The notes: generated from the sequence alone by a model not told the origin. 64,000 bases of DNA from Pseudophaeobacter profundi (GCF_029697505.1 NZ_JARJEF010000006.1:1-64000); one strand, 5' to 3'; counted from the first letter of the stretch, positions 25,765-36,981 are shown. Translations and numbers: made by a program.

Positions 25765-26118
25765 GGTTTGGCCTCATGGATTGGGGTGAATGATCTGGCC
25801 CGCAAGGGACCGATTGGGTCAGAACCTCGGCAAGATTTGCCAGCATGCCATTGACGCAAAATAGCCCAGCGCTTTGGTAATCCGGGTCCGCAAATACAGG
25901 TCCTCGTGCAAAAATATTGCGCCACTATAGCCATCACCGGATTGAAAAAGTTTCGCGGATACGCACGCCGGTCTGGCAACGGCAGCCCCCCTGTCCGCCC
26001 CTGGTGGTCTGGGTCCGCGCGCCAGCCTGCTGATTGCGCAGACCAGACAGGGCCACCTTGTTCTTGCGCGCGGCACATGCTCTGCTTTGGCGCAACGCGG
26101 TTTACAGAAGGACGGATC
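25765..26118. other. Intergenic region upstream of divergent spike and GST genes
   Basis: No recognisable gene. It should hold the promoters of both neighbours; I found no convincing operator or hairpin. Confidence 0.45.
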
Positions 26119-26802
26119 ATGCAGGACCCAATTACGCTTTATTATTGGCCAACGCCAAATGGCTGGAAGATCTCTATCGCACTTGAAGAAATGTGCCTGC
26201 CCTATCGCGTCAACCTGATCGATATCTCCAAGGGGGATCAGTTCGCACCGGATTTCCTGCAAATCTCCCCCAACAACCGGATGCCCGCCATCATTGATCC
26301 GCAAGGGCCGGATGGCGCGCCCGTTTCACTGTTTGAAAGCGGTGCAATCCTGCAGTATCTGGCACGCAAAACCGGGCAGTTTTACGGCGATACCGAACGA
26401 GAGCGGCTGGCCGTGGATCAATGGCTGATGTGGCAGATGGGCGGGCTGGGACCGATGGCCGGTCAGGCGCATCACTTTCTGAAATATGCCCCGAATCCCA
26501 TCCCCTATGCCCAGGATCGCTACCGGTCCGAAGTTGCGCGGCTTTACGGCGTATTGAACCGCCAGCTTGCCAATCATCAGTTTGTGGCAGGCGACAGCTT
26601 TACCATTGCCGATATGGCGATCTGGCCATGGGCCTCTCTCTGGGAGGGGCAGGAACAAACCCTTGAAGACAAGCCGCATATGGCGCGCTGGTTGCAGGAC
26701 CTATGGGCACGGCCTGGCGTCATTGCCGGGCGCAAATTGGAAGCCGAAAGGCGCGCCGATCGCTCTGACAGCCAGGCGCAGAAGGTATTGTTTGGCAAAT
26801 GA
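26119..26802 (+). CDS. Glutathione S-transferase (YfcG/YghU-like)
   Basis: 227 residues: thioredoxin-like N-terminal domain (LYYWPTPNGWKISIALEE, ending LFESGAILQYLA with the glutathione-binding ES pair) and helical C-terminal domain (FVAGDSFTIADMAIWPW). The TPNGWK segment and overall pattern match the Nu-class disulfide-reductase group. GAAGGAC lies just before ATG 26119. Monocistronic; substrate unknown. Confidence 0.88.
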   Translation: MQDPITLYYWPTPNGWKISIALEEMCLPYRVNLIDISKGDQFAPDFLQISPNNRMPAIIDPQGPDGAPVSLFESGAILQYLARKTGQFYGDTERERLAVDQWLMWQMGGLGPMAGQAHHFLKYAPNPIPYAQDRYRSEVARLYGVLNRQLANHQFVAGDSFTIADMAIWPWASLWEGQEQTLEDKPHMARWLQDLWARPGVIAGRKLEAERRADRSDSQAQKVLFGK

Positions 26803-26895
26803 TCGCATTGCATCAGTGGCAGGCGCCGACGGGACAAGGCTTTGACAATTGCCTAGGCGCTCGCCCCTGGGGTGCCGACTGAAGAGATTAGGGGC

Positions 26896-27525
26896 CTAGA
26901 CCTCGTTCTCATCGTCATCAGGAATACCATGCTTCTGAAAGACCTGCCCCTGAAACATAAAGAAGGCAAACATCGCAACCGGCAAACCGAAGGTCTTGAA
27001 ATAGACCCAGGTGTCGGTGCTCTGGCTGCGCCAGATCGCCTCGTTTGCGACGGCCAGCGCCAGAAAGAACAGGCAGATGCGCCGGGTCAGGATCATCCAG
27101 CCTTCGTGTTCCAGCGGCATCAGCTCTTCCATCACCAGCTTTAGATAGCTTTGCCCCCGCAACAGCCCAGCCCCCAGCGCGCCACCAAACAGCAAATAGA
27201 TCAGCGTCGGTTTCATCTTGAAAAACCGCTCATCATTGAGCCAGACCGACAGCCCCCCCATGAAGACAACCAGCACCAGCGTTGCAATCTGCATCTTTGA
27301 CAAATGCCCGGTCAGTTTCCACAGGGCCAGGGTCGACAGGATCATCAGCGGGATAAAGGCGGCCGTGACCACGATAAAGCCTTTGTATTCCTGACCTGCG
27401 ATCAAGAACACATCCTCGCGCAGCTTCAGGTAGCCAATGAAAAACAGCACAATAGGACCAAGCTCCAGCACCATCTTCAGGGTGGGATTGATCTGCTTGT
27501 CTGCAGTTTTTTCTGGGCGCGTCAT
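26896..27525 (-). CDS. yciB: Inner membrane protein YciB (septation protein A family)
   Basis: 209 residues with about six hydrophobic segments and the family signatures LELGPIVLFFIGYL near the start and KPTLIYLLFG in the middle. YciB/IspZ affects cell-envelope synthesis and septation in enterobacteria and was first named for intracellular spread of Shigella. The start is ATG at 27525 with AGGAGAG upstream. It follows the DMT transporter gene on the same strand and is probably cotranscribed with it and ftsY. Confidence 0.9.
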   Translation of the reverse strand: MTRPEKTADKQINPTLKMVLELGPIVLFFIGYLKLREDVFLIAGQEYKGFIVVTAAFIPLMILSTLALWKLTGHLSKMQIATLVLVVFMGGLSVWLNDERFFKMKPTLIYLLFGGALGAGLLRGQSYLKLVMEELMPLEHEGWMILTRRICLFFLALAVANEAIWRSQSTDTWVYFKTFGLPVAMFAFFMFQGQVFQKHGIPDDDENEV

Positions 27526-27591
27526 GGGCTCTCCTGTTGCTGTCTCTTTACCCGACTGGGGTCTGTACCATGGGCTGTCTGCCAACTGAGA

Positions 27592-28494
27592 TCAGCCCCC
27601 CATTTCCACTATCACGGCCCCCAGCGCGATCAAAGCCATCAAGGCAATGCGGCGCGGACCAACGGTTTCCTTTAACACCAGCCAGCCGATGAGGGCGGCA
27701 AAAACGGTGGAGGTTTCGCGCAAGACTGCGGCCTCGCCCACCTTGTCCAGCCGGGTTGCCAGCATCACCGCGCCAAAGGAGGCAAAGGCCACCAGCCCGC
27801 CAAACACCCCGCGCACGGCAAGCGGCGCCAGAGCTGGCCGATCAGCCATGCGTCGCCAGCGCAGATAGGCATAGGGCGGCAGCGCCAGGGAATCTATCAG
27901 GAAGAACCACGCCAGAAAGGTGAAAGGATCGACAGTGGCGCGGATCCCATAGGCATCATATGTGGTATAAAGCGCCACAAAGAGACCCGTCACCAGCGCC
28001 AAAGCCATCGCCAGACCAAGAGTATCGCGGTCGGTCACCAGATAGCGGTAATTATAGGCTGCAAGCCCAAAAATCCCTGCCAGCAAAACGCCGATACCGG
28101 CCCATTGCACCAGAGAAAACACCTCTCCGAACAGGTAATAAGATCCGATGACGGTGAACAGCGGCCCGGTCCCGCGCACCACCGGGTAGACCACCGTATA
28201 GCTGCCCTTGGTATAGGCCAGCGCCTGCAAGACCTTGTAGATAACGTGAATAAGCCAGACCATGGCAAAAATAGGCCACATATGCGGTTCGGGCCAGGGC
28301 ACCACAAACAGCGCAAAGGGGGCCGCCATCAGCCCATAGGAGGCGTCAATCGACCCACGCGACAGCCAAGGATCGTGTTTTCCCTTTTGCAGCGCGCCAA
28401 AAACCGCATGTAAAAAGGCCGCCATCAGCGCCAGCCAAAGTGCTGCCTGGTGGCCCGCCTCGGTGCCCTCCAGCGAGATCAGCCAGTCGCTCAT
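27592..28494 (-). CDS. EamA/DMT-family transporter
   Basis: 300 residues, ten predicted transmembrane helices in two EamA repeats; conserved PVVRGTGPLF and a second-half ETSTVFAALIGWLVLKE. Substrate unknown. It lies between ftsY (130 nt upstream) and yciB (66 nt downstream), all on the minus strand, an order common in Rhodobacterales. Confidence 0.85.
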   Translation of the reverse strand: MSDWLISLEGTEAGHQAALWLALMAAFLHAVFGALQKGKHDPWLSRGSIDASYGLMAAPFALFVVPWPEPHMWPIFAMVWLIHVIYKVLQALAYTKGSYTVVYPVVRGTGPLFTVIGSYYLFGEVFSLVQWAGIGVLLAGIFGLAAYNYRYLVTDRDTLGLAMALALVTGLFVALYTTYDAYGIRATVDPFTFLAWFFLIDSLALPPYAYLRWRRMADRPALAPLAVRGVFGGLVAFASFGAVMLATRLDKVGEAAVLRETSTVFAALIGWLVLKETVGPRRIALMALIALGAVIVEMGG

Positions 28495-28624
28495 GCGTTA
28501 TCCATTGCTTGCAGGGGCAGCGCTTGGGGGTTTTCCACCCCCAAACCCCCGGAGGATATTTGCAGCCAAATGAAGCCTGAGCCCGGAGCGCGGTCCGGAA
28601 AGGCGGGCAGACGGGAGGCTGCGA

Positions 28625-29743
28625 TCATCGGGTGCGGTCCAAACCGGTCAGCGCAGCAGCAAAATCTTCCGGGTCAAACGCATCCAGGTCGTCGATCTGT
28701 TCGCCAACGCCGATGGCGTGAATGGGCAGGCCAAATTTATCTGCCAGTGCCACCAGCACCCCCCCCTTGGCGGTGCCGTCGAGTTTGGTCATTACCAAGC
28801 CAGAAACATCTGCCAGTTTTTGAAAGGTCTCGACCTGGCGCAGGGCGTTCTGACCAGTAGTCGCATCCAGCACCAAAAGCGTATTATGCGGCGCGCTTTC
28901 GTCCTTTTTACGAATGACGCGGATGATCTTGGCCAGTTCTTCCATCAGATCTGCCCGGTTTTGCAACCGCCCGGCGGTATCGATCATGAGGAGATCAGCC
29001 CCCTCCTCTTGTGCCTTGGTCATGGCGTCAAAGGCCAGGCTGGCCGGATCAGAGCCTTCGGGTGCTGTCAGCACCGGCACGCCCGCTCGCTCTCCCCAGA
29101 CCTGCAGTTGTTCTACTGCGGCAGCGCGGAAGGTATCGCCAGCGGCAATAACAACCTTTTTGCCTGCGCCCTTGAACTGACTGGCCAGTTTGCCAATGGT
29201 GGTGGTCTTGCCAGAGCCATTGACCCCAACAACCAGAACCACCTGCGGGCGATGCGGGTAGATTGGCATCGGCTTTGCCACATGCTCCATCACCCGCGCG
29301 ATTTCGGCGGCCAGCAGTTCCTTGATTTCACGAGCCGATAGTTTCTTCCCCAGGCGTCCCTCTGCCATATTGGCGGTGACGCGCAGCGCGGTATTGACCC
29401 CCATATCGGCGGCAATCAGCAGCTCTTCCAGCTGTTCGAGCATCTCATCATCAAGGGTGCGGCGTTGTTCTGTACCGCCGCTGCGCCCCATCAGGCGCCC
29501 CAGAACGCCGCTTGGTTTTTCTGCATCCGGCGCGGCGGCCACCGGGGGCGTTTGCGGCGATGTCGGTTCGCTCAGCTCTGCGGGTGGTGCTGATTTCGGC
29601 GCGGGGTCGGCGATCGGGGCAGCGGCGACGGGCGCAGCCAATGGCTCGGCGCCGTCGCCCTCTTCGACAATGGCGTCCAGCCCCGCGTCCAGTTTGGAAG
29701 AGGATTTGAACAAGCGCTCCTTGAGCTTTGAGAAAAACGCCAT
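28625..29743 (-). CDS. ftsY: Signal recognition particle receptor FtsY
   Basis: 372 residues: an acidic, Ala/Pro-rich A domain (about 1-75) that contacts the membrane, then the NG GTPase domain with G1 GVNGSGKTTT, G3 DTAGRLQN and G4 TKLDGTAKGG. It receives SRP-ribosome complexes and hands them to SecYEG. It is probably the first gene of a minus-strand group with the DMT transporter and yciB. Confidence 0.96.
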   Translation of the reverse strand: MAFFSKLKERLFKSSSKLDAGLDAIVEEGDGAEPLAAPVAAAPIADPAPKSAPPAELSEPTSPQTPPVAAAPDAEKPSGVLGRLMGRSGGTEQRRTLDDEMLEQLEELLIAADMGVNTALRVTANMAEGRLGKKLSAREIKELLAAEIARVMEHVAKPMPIYPHRPQVVLVVGVNGSGKTTTIGKLASQFKGAGKKVVIAAGDTFRAAAVEQLQVWGERAGVPVLTAPEGSDPASLAFDAMTKAQEEGADLLMIDTAGRLQNRADLMEELAKIIRVIRKKDESAPHNTLLVLDATTGQNALRQVETFQKLADVSGLVMTKLDGTAKGGVLVALADKFGLPIHAIGVGEQIDDLDAFDPEDFAAALTGLDRTR

Positions 29744-29818
29744 CTGGGCCTCCGCAAAAGGGTTTCCCCTTCACCTAATGCGGATTGTCCCCGGTTGCAA
29801 AGCGGATGCGCCCCTTGG

Positions 29819-30466
29819 TCAGGAAAAAGACAGATAAAACCCCGCCTGCGCCCCCCAATAGAGCGGCCAGACCACATAGGGCAGTACCCGGCGCAGTTGA
29901 TGCTGCGGCGAAAGCACAAAGGTTTCAAAGGCGAGCGCCACATCCGAAGCCACAAAGGCCAGTGCCGCCGGCAGCACCCAGACCAGCCCCGGGTCCGTCA
30001 GGGTCAGCGCCGCCAGCCCCATGGCAAGGATGATCGGGATATAGCCCAGCACTGCGCCGCGCAGCTGCCCCGCAACAGGTGCCAATATCGCTGCCATGCC
30101 CCCCCCCAAGAGCACAAGGACCGAAGTGAGCCCAAGGCCAGGCAGGGTCCAGATCTGGCGCAGCACAGCGCTGTCATCGCCCAGAAACAGCGCGACATAG
30201 GCCAGATGCCCCATCGCAAAGGCCCAAACCCCGGCCACGAACATCGTCTCCCCACTGCGCGACAGGCAATAATCCCCCAAGGCGCAGGCTCCCAGCCCCA
30301 CCACCAGCCAGAACGGCGCGCCCGTGGCCAAAGCCGCTCCTGCCAGCAACGCCACCGCCGCCGTTTTGAGCAGGCTCCGCAGCGCATTGGGGGCGCGGGC
30401 GGTAAAGCCAAGATAGGCCAGCGCCGCCAGCCCTGCCACTGCCTCGATACATGTCACTGCGACCAT
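29819..30466 (-). CDS. Lysoplasmalogenase / TMEM86 (YhhN) family membrane protein
   Basis: 215 residues, about eight hydrophobic helices, with the family pattern GDYCLSR, FAMGHLAYV and ending ASDVALAFETFV ... VWPLYWGAQ. Eukaryotic TMEM86 enzymes cleave vinyl-ether lysolipids; the role of bacterial members is unclear. It lies 75 nt upstream of ftsY on the same strand. Confidence 0.85.
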   Translation of the reverse strand: MVAVTCIEAVAGLAALAYLGFTARAPNALRSLLKTAAVALLAGAALATGAPFWLVVGLGACALGDYCLSRSGETMFVAGVWAFAMGHLAYVALFLGDDSAVLRQIWTLPGLGLTSVLVLLGGGMAAILAPVAGQLRGAVLGYIPIILAMGLAALTLTDPGLVWVLPAALAFVASDVALAFETFVLSPQHQLRRVLPYVVWPLYWGAQAGFYLSFS

Positions 30467-30625
30467 ATTATGCCCTCCGCACCCCGCATCTACCCTCTGT
30501 GTCGCGATTACCGGGTCAGGTCAAAGGCAACGCCAAGGCAAGCCGCCAGGAAATCAGCCGCGACGACACTGTATCCCTGGCGCTAAATTCTTGGCCTGGC
30601 GCTTGTGCTCTGGCACAGTTGGGAC

Positions 30626-31048
30626 ATGCGCCAGATGTTGATTCCCTTTGCCGTCTTGCCCGTCTTTTTGGCCGAGCTGGCCGTACTGCCCCTGCCGTCC
30701 CAGGCGGCTGAGCCCATGAGCGCGGCAGAATTTGATCGCTACACACAGGGCAAGACGCTGTTCTACGGCCTGGATGGCAGCCCCTACGGGGCTGAACGCT
30801 ACCTGCCCAACCATCGGGTGATCTGGTCCTTTCTCGATGGCCGCTGCCAAGAGGGCATCTGGTACCAGGAGGCAGACCAGATCTGTTTCGTCTATCAGAA
30901 TCTGGGCCCGCCCCAATGCTGGAGCTTTACTCTGACGCCCGATGGGCTGAATGCGCGGTTCCAGAACGATCCGCAGGCAACCCATCTGTATGAGGCCAAC
31001 GAGGTCGACCAGGAAATGATCTGCCTCGGCCCAGAGGTTGGGGTCTAG
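30626..31048 (+). CDS. Small secreted protein of unknown function
   Basis: About 140 residues with an N-terminal signal peptide (MRQMLIPFAVLPVFLAELAV, likely cleaved near AA-EPMSAAEF). The mature part has a pattern of W, Y and four cysteines (GRCQEG, QICFVYQ, QCWSF, ICLG) suggesting two disulfides, with FYGLDGSPYG as in DUF995-like periplasmic proteins. Its start (ATG 30626) has only a weak ribosome-binding site. Convergent with xseA, overlapping by 4 nt. Confidence 0.7.
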   Translation: MRQMLIPFAVLPVFLAELAVLPLPSQAAEPMSAAEFDRYTQGKTLFYGLDGSPYGAERYLPNHRVIWSFLDGRCQEGIWYQEADQICFVYQNLGPPQCWSFTLTPDGLNARFQNDPQATHLYEANEVDQEMICLGPEVGV

Positions 31049-32496
31049 CTCACGCCGTGCTGATCCGCCCGCCGGGCCGTTAAATCAAACTCGCCATCGG
31101 CAAATTCAATACGCAGCCCACTGGCGGCGGCGGCCTCTTTGCGGCTGGTGACAATAGCATCTTCACTGCGCACCACCGCATAGCCCCGCGCCAGCGTTCC
31201 CTTATAGCTAAGGATATCCAGCTGACGTCCGGCAGATTTCAGCTGTTGCCGGTTGCGATCCAGCCGCAATGTCTGGGCGGTTTCCAGGGCAGTTGCCAAC
31301 CGGGCCAATTGCACTTTCTGGCGCGCAGCCTCCTGGGTAATGGGGCGCAGGCTCAACCGCGTGGATAGATTGCGCAGCCGTTCGCGACGGGATTCGATGA
31401 GATGGCGCAGGGTTGCCGGGCGCAGCGCCGCAGACGCCCGGCTAAGCGCAACATGGCGATTCTGCACCCCGGAAATCAGAGCGCGCGGCAGCCGGTCAGA
31501 GACATGATCCAGGCGCTGGCGCGGCGTATCCAACAGGCTCTCGGGGCGGGGCATGGCACGGGACAGGTCGCTCAGCCGCTGGCTGCGCTGCTGCACCGCC
31601 TGATTTGAGGCCCGCAACAGCCGCGCGCCCTGATCCTCAACCCAGGCCATCAGTTCCATTCGCACCGGCACCGCCAGTTCAGCCGCTGCCGTCGGTGTTG
31701 GCGCCCGGCGGTCAGAGACAAAATCTATCAGCGTGGTATCGGTTTCATGGCCCACAGCCGAAATCAGCGGGATCTGCGAGGCCGCAGCAGCGCGGGCCAC
31801 GACCTCTTCGTTAAAGCCCCAGAGATCCTCGATGGAACCACCACCGCGGGCGACAATGATCAGATCTGGGCGCGGCAAGGCCCCCCCCGGTGTCATCTGG
31901 TTGAAGCCCTCGATGGCGCGTGCCACTTCTGACGCGCAGTTGCTGCCCTGAACCGCAACTGGCCAGACCAGAACCTTGCGCGGGAACCGCTCGCGCAGGC
32001 GGTGCAGAATATCGCGGATCACGGCGCCTGACGGCGAGGTCACAACACCAATGATATGCGGCAGATAGGGCAGCGGTTTCTTGCGTTCCGGCGCAAACAG
32101 ACCCTCTGATTCGAGCTGCTTCTTGCGCTTTTCCAGCAAGGCCATCAGGGCCCCCTGCCCCGCGACGGCCACCTCATCCACATTCATGTTGTATTTCGAC
32201 TGCGCCCCAAATGCGGTCAGCCGCCCGGTGACCACCACCTCCAGTCCCTCTTCCGGCACCACGGCGAGGCTGGAAATCTGGCCCTTCCAGGTGGTGCAGG
32301 CCAAGACCGAGCGATCATCCTTGATGTCGTAATACAAATGGCCTGAACGCGCCTTGAACACCCGGCCCACCTCGCCGCGCACCCGGATGCGGCCAAAGGT
32401 CCCCTCTAGCGTGCGCTTCACCTCGCCCGAGATTTCGGAAACGCTGAATTCCGGCGCGTTCTGGCCAGGTTGGGGGTCGTCAAATAGGTCGGACAC
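31045..32496 (-). CDS. xseA: Exodeoxyribonuclease VII large subunit
   Basis: 483 residues: N-terminal OB fold (SVSEISGEVKRTLEGTFGRIRVRGEV), catalytic domain (GVVTSPSGAVIRDIL, DLIIVARGGGSIEDLW, AVGHETDTTLIDFVSD) and a long C-terminal coiled coil. With XseB it degrades single-stranded DNA in both directions. The start is a GTG at 32496 with AGGAG upstream; the frame stays open to 32655, but that extension has no family similarity. Divergent from purD. Confidence 0.93.
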   Translation of the reverse strand: MSDLFDDPQPGQNAPEFSVSEISGEVKRTLEGTFGRIRVRGEVGRVFKARSGHLYYDIKDDRSVLACTTWKGQISSLAVVPEEGLEVVVTGRLTAFGAQSKYNMNVDEVAVAGQGALMALLEKRKKQLESEGLFAPERKKPLPYLPHIIGVVTSPSGAVIRDILHRLRERFPRKVLVWPVAVQGSNCASEVARAIEGFNQMTPGGALPRPDLIIVARGGGSIEDLWGFNEEVVARAAAASQIPLISAVGHETDTTLIDFVSDRRAPTPTAAAELAVPVRMELMAWVEDQGARLLRASNQAVQQRSQRLSDLSRAMPRPESLLDTPRQRLDHVSDRLPRALISGVQNRHVALSRASAALRPATLRHLIESRRERLRNLSTRLSLRPITQEAARQKVQLARLATALETAQTLRLDRNRQQLKSAGRQLDILSYKGTLARGYAVVRSEDAIVTSRKEAAAASGLRIEFADGEFDLTARRADQHGVS

Positions 32497-32530
32497 GCGG
32501 GGGGCACTCCTGCGGCAAAGTTTGCGTTCT

Positions 32531-32553
32531 GAACCCGCAGAACCTGCGGGTTC
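32531..32553. other. Perfect hairpin between xseA and purD
   Basis: GAACCCGCAG and CTGCGGGTTC (10-bp stem, AAC loop) are followed by TTGTTTT on the plus strand. It lies in the divergent promoter region, 35 nt before the xseA start. It could end stray plus-strand transcription or act as an operator. Confidence 0.5.
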
Positions 32554-32689
32554 TTGTTTTGCGGGCTCGCGCAGCATAGAACCCGCCGCAAGCAAGACAA
32601 GCCCCGGCGCGCGGCTTCGGGGTTCATGGGCGCAACTGATCACGGTCTCTGCCACAGCAGCGCCGGGTCAGCAGATCGGAGACGACGCA

Positions 32690-33955
<1,266 letters not shown>

Positions 33956-34207
33956 CGCCCGGCGACCTCGCAAGCTGAATGATACGGGCTGAATGATATC
34001 TGGACCTGCCTCGGGTGAGCTGTCGCCAATTGCCTACCTCTTGCAGGGCTCAACAAGGCGGGGCGTATCACAGGGGGGGGGCGACACGCGCGCCGTCCCC
34101 TTCGGGCGGTGCCTATCCCCTCCGGGTGGCAATTCAGCGCGGCTGGTCAAATCTGTTTGAACCCGCGTCCTTAGCGGCTACAATCGCCATAAGCTCCTGG
34201 AGGGACG

Positions 34208-34819
34208 ATGGAACAATACCCCTGCTCTGATACGCTCGACCCCCTTTTTGCAAACCGGGATCTGGCGAAACTTGCCTTTGACTTTGCCCCTGTTGGCCTT
34301 GTGGTCACCGAAAACCGGGTGGTGCGGGAATGCAATCAGCGCTTTTGCGAAATGTTCGGCTATCCGCGTGAGGATCTGCTGGATCAGCTCTTTGCCTTCC
34401 TCTACCCATCCGAGGAAGAATTCCAGAACCTGCGCACCCGTGGCGATAAAAACCTGAGCGCAGGCAATCCCTACTGGGACGAACGGGTCATGCGACGCAG
34501 GTCCGGCGAATTGTTCTGGGTTCGGGTGCGCGGCCATAGCTTCACCCCCAACACCCCATTGGGGCGCGCCGTCTGGAGCTTTGTCGATCTATCCGGATCC
34601 CGCCCCTATCTGCCACTGACCCGCCGCGAAAGAGAGGTCTATTCCCTGCTTGGCGAAGGCCAGACCAGCAAGGAAATTGCCCGTTCTCTCAATCTCAGCT
34701 ACCGCACCGTAGAGGTCCATCGCGCAAGGCTGCTGAAGAAAATGGGGGTGAACAACACCGCCAGCCTGTTTTCTTCGCTGGGGGATATTGGCGGCGATCA
34801 CGTAGTCGCGCAGCGATAG
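34208..34819 (+). CDS. PAS-LuxR transcriptional regulator
   Basis: 203 residues: a PAS domain (about 20-130; FDFAPVGLVVTENRVVRECNQRFCEMFGYPREDLL) joined to a LuxR/GerE helix-turn-helix (about 140-195; LTRREREVYSLLGEGQTSKEIARSL). No phosphorelay receiver or autoinducer domain is present, so the PAS domain is the input. CTGGAGGGACG is a good ribosome-binding site. Stands alone beside a pseudogene; target unknown. Confidence 0.87.
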   Translation: MEQYPCSDTLDPLFANRDLAKLAFDFAPVGLVVTENRVVRECNQRFCEMFGYPREDLLDQLFAFLYPSEEEFQNLRTRGDKNLSAGNPYWDERVMRRRSGELFWVRVRGHSFTPNTPLGRAVWSFVDLSGSRPYLPLTRREREVYSLLGEGQTSKEIARSLNLSYRTVEVHRARLLKKMGVNNTASLFSSLGDIGGDHVVAQR

Positions 34820-35089
34820 CCATTTGTCCCCGGATCGTCCTGTTTGGGCAGGCTGCGGTCGGGGCGCTTCGGCATCATGTGATCTTTGTCATAGCCCCCG
34901 CGAAGTGGCGCAAACAGGGCAGAAAAAAGGGGGGAAGCTCCCGCGCGCTCTGGCATTCAAAGAATGCCGCACCCTTGGGCCGAGCGCCGCGCCAAGGCGC
35001 GGCGCGGTGGTTGCTATCGCGACCCAAACGTCAGACCCACGGGTTGGTGGAACGCAGGCGGATCAATTTCAGGCCGATCGACTAAAGCC
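34820..35089. other. Gap with a strong GC hairpin
   Basis: No gene seen. GCGCCGCGCC (34984-34993) and GGCGCGGCGC (34996-35005) form a perfect 10-bp stem. It may be the old terminator of the downstream pseudogene, whose 3' end should lie here. Confidence 0.45.
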
Positions 35090-35601
35090 TAGCCAATCAC
35101 AGGCGATCCAGCGCCTTCTCCAGGCTGGGTGGTGGCCCGGCAAACGGGCGGTCGATATAGGCAATCCCAGCCCCTCGCCGCCATCAAGATCCGTCGCCCC
35201 TATCCTGGGCAGCCAGCGAAAGCGGAGGCGATGGCAGGCGTGGCGACTGGGATTGCCCTGATGATCATAAATCGCCCGCCCCGCGCCCGGTTGGACATCG
35301 CTTTTGACCACGCTGATCGCCATCAAGATCGACCAGACCTGGGGCAAGATCTTCAAACACCCGCGTTCAGGGCAAGGTCACGCCTGCTATGCCAGTCCGC
35401 GCGTCGGCAGCCGACCTTCGCCTTACGTCACCCCTATTGCGCCAATGAACAAAACGGCGGTTCTATTCGATCCCCCCCAAGCGCGCCATGCTGTTAGTGA
35501 AGGGTCGGATCAGAACACAGGTCTGCGGCACCCTCAGCCGCCAGCGGCTCTACACCAGCAACACCTGCCGCAAGCGCCATAACATGCAGCGCGCGGCGCA
35601 T
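35090..35601 (-). pseudogene. VCBS/FG-GAP repeat protein, frameshifted remnant
   Basis: Reading the minus strand from an ATG at 35601, a signal-peptide-like start (MRRALHVMALAAGVAGVEPL) runs into a stop. Downstream, in shifting frames, appear TRVFEDLAPGLVDLDGD, then AISVVKSDVQPGAGRAIYDH, RFRWLPRIGATDLDGG and IAYIDRPF. The D-L-D-G calcium-loop repeats and IAYIDRP fit the roughly 240-residue VCBS repeat-containing protein I recall from Rhodobacterales. Several frameshifts and internal stops make it clearly dead. The ferredoxin gene follows upstream on the same strand, 50 nt away. Confidence 0.7.
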
Positions 35602-35654
35602 AAGACGGGGCCAAGGGCGAAGCGGCAGACGCCGCGCCCTGGCCCCAAAGCGCA

Positions 35655-36011
<357 letters not shown>

Positions 36012-36166
36012 TTATGTAGCCAAGGCCCCGCCCCGGCACCAGCCCAATTTGCGACAACCGAAGGCCTCTGCCGATCCGCGCCGCCACTGTTCCATATTTG
36101 TTGCATGCCGGTTCGTCACACGAACCAGATCCCGCCACGATCCCGCCTTTGCGCCCTTTGCAGATC

Positions 36167-36201
36167 TGGTTTAGTCTCGCCCAAAGGGCGAGACTAAACC
36201 A
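36167..36201. promoter_or_regulatory. Perfect 16-bp inverted repeat upstream of a lipoprotein gene
   Basis: TGGTTTAGTCTCGCCC (36167-36182) is exactly complementary in reverse to 36186-36201, with an AAA loop. It ends 24 nt before the lipoprotein start. No T-run follows on either strand, so it is more likely an operator or a translation-blocking hairpin than a terminator. Confidence 0.6.
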
Positions 36202-36225
36202 CCCCAAGGGATCGAGCACCAAGCC

Positions 36226-36753
36226 ATGAGCAGACCTAACAACTTCCTTGTTGCGGCCCTGTCGCTGACCGCGCTGCTTGGCCTGGCGGCCTGTATCCCT
36301 GCCAATCCGTCAGCCCCGCCGCCGACCGCAACAGATGCCCCGCCCGTCGCCCCGCCAGGCGCGCCCCCCGGCACCTGCTGGCACCGCAACACCAGCCCCG
36401 CCGTGATCGAGACCGTCACCGATCAAGTCATGGTTACACCCGCACAACAGGATGCCACAGGCCAGATCACCCGCCCTGCCGTGTTTCGCACTGTAACCCG
36501 GCAAGAAATCGTTCAGCCGCGGCGTGACACCTGGGTCGAAACCCCCTGCCCGGCAGAGTTGACCCCAGGTTTTATCGCCTCGGTTCAACGGGCCCTTGCC
36601 GTACGGGGCTATTATCGCGGTGCCCCCACCGGGCGGATGGATCGCGCCACCAGGATTGGCCTGCGCCGTTACCAGAAAGAGGCAGGGCTGGATAGCAGCA
36701 CGCTTTCACTTGCGACAGCACGCCAGTTGGGACTGGTGGCGATCGCCCGGTAG
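36226..36753 (+). CDS. Lipoprotein with a C-terminal peptidoglycan-binding domain
   Basis: 175 residues. Lipoprotein signal with lipobox LAAC at about 20-23, a proline/alanine-rich linker (about 25-48), a middle domain with paired VTDQVMVTPA and VTRQEIVQPR strands, and a C-terminal PG_binding_1 domain (FIASVQRALAVRGYYRGAPTG ... DRATRIGLRRYQKEAGL). Probably anchored in the outer membrane and contacting peptidoglycan. Ribosome-binding site AAGGGA is 14 nt from the ATG, rather far. A 35-bp inverted repeat lies just upstream. Confidence 0.82.
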   Translation: MSRPNNFLVAALSLTALLGLAACIPANPSAPPPTATDAPPVAPPGAPPGTCWHRNTSPAVIETVTDQVMVTPAQQDATGQITRPAVFRTVTRQEIVQPRRDTWVETPCPAELTPGFIASVQRALAVRGYYRGAPTGRMDRATRIGLRRYQKEAGLDSSTLSLATARQLGLVAIAR

Positions 36754-36981
36754 AACAGACGCGCCGCCGCTGACACCGCCAGCCGTGTCACCTGCCCGCC
36801 ACATAAGCCCCCGCGCCAAAGGGCGGCCAGCGCAAACGCCAGAGTTTCACAAACCGCCGCGCTCTGCTAGAAGCCAGCAGCAACAGGTGGCGACGCCAGT
36901 TCCGTCCCCGCCCGGCCCCTATGCGCCAGCTCTTCCAGCCAGCCTGGGCACGTAACGCAATACTGACGGAGACCCGATCCC

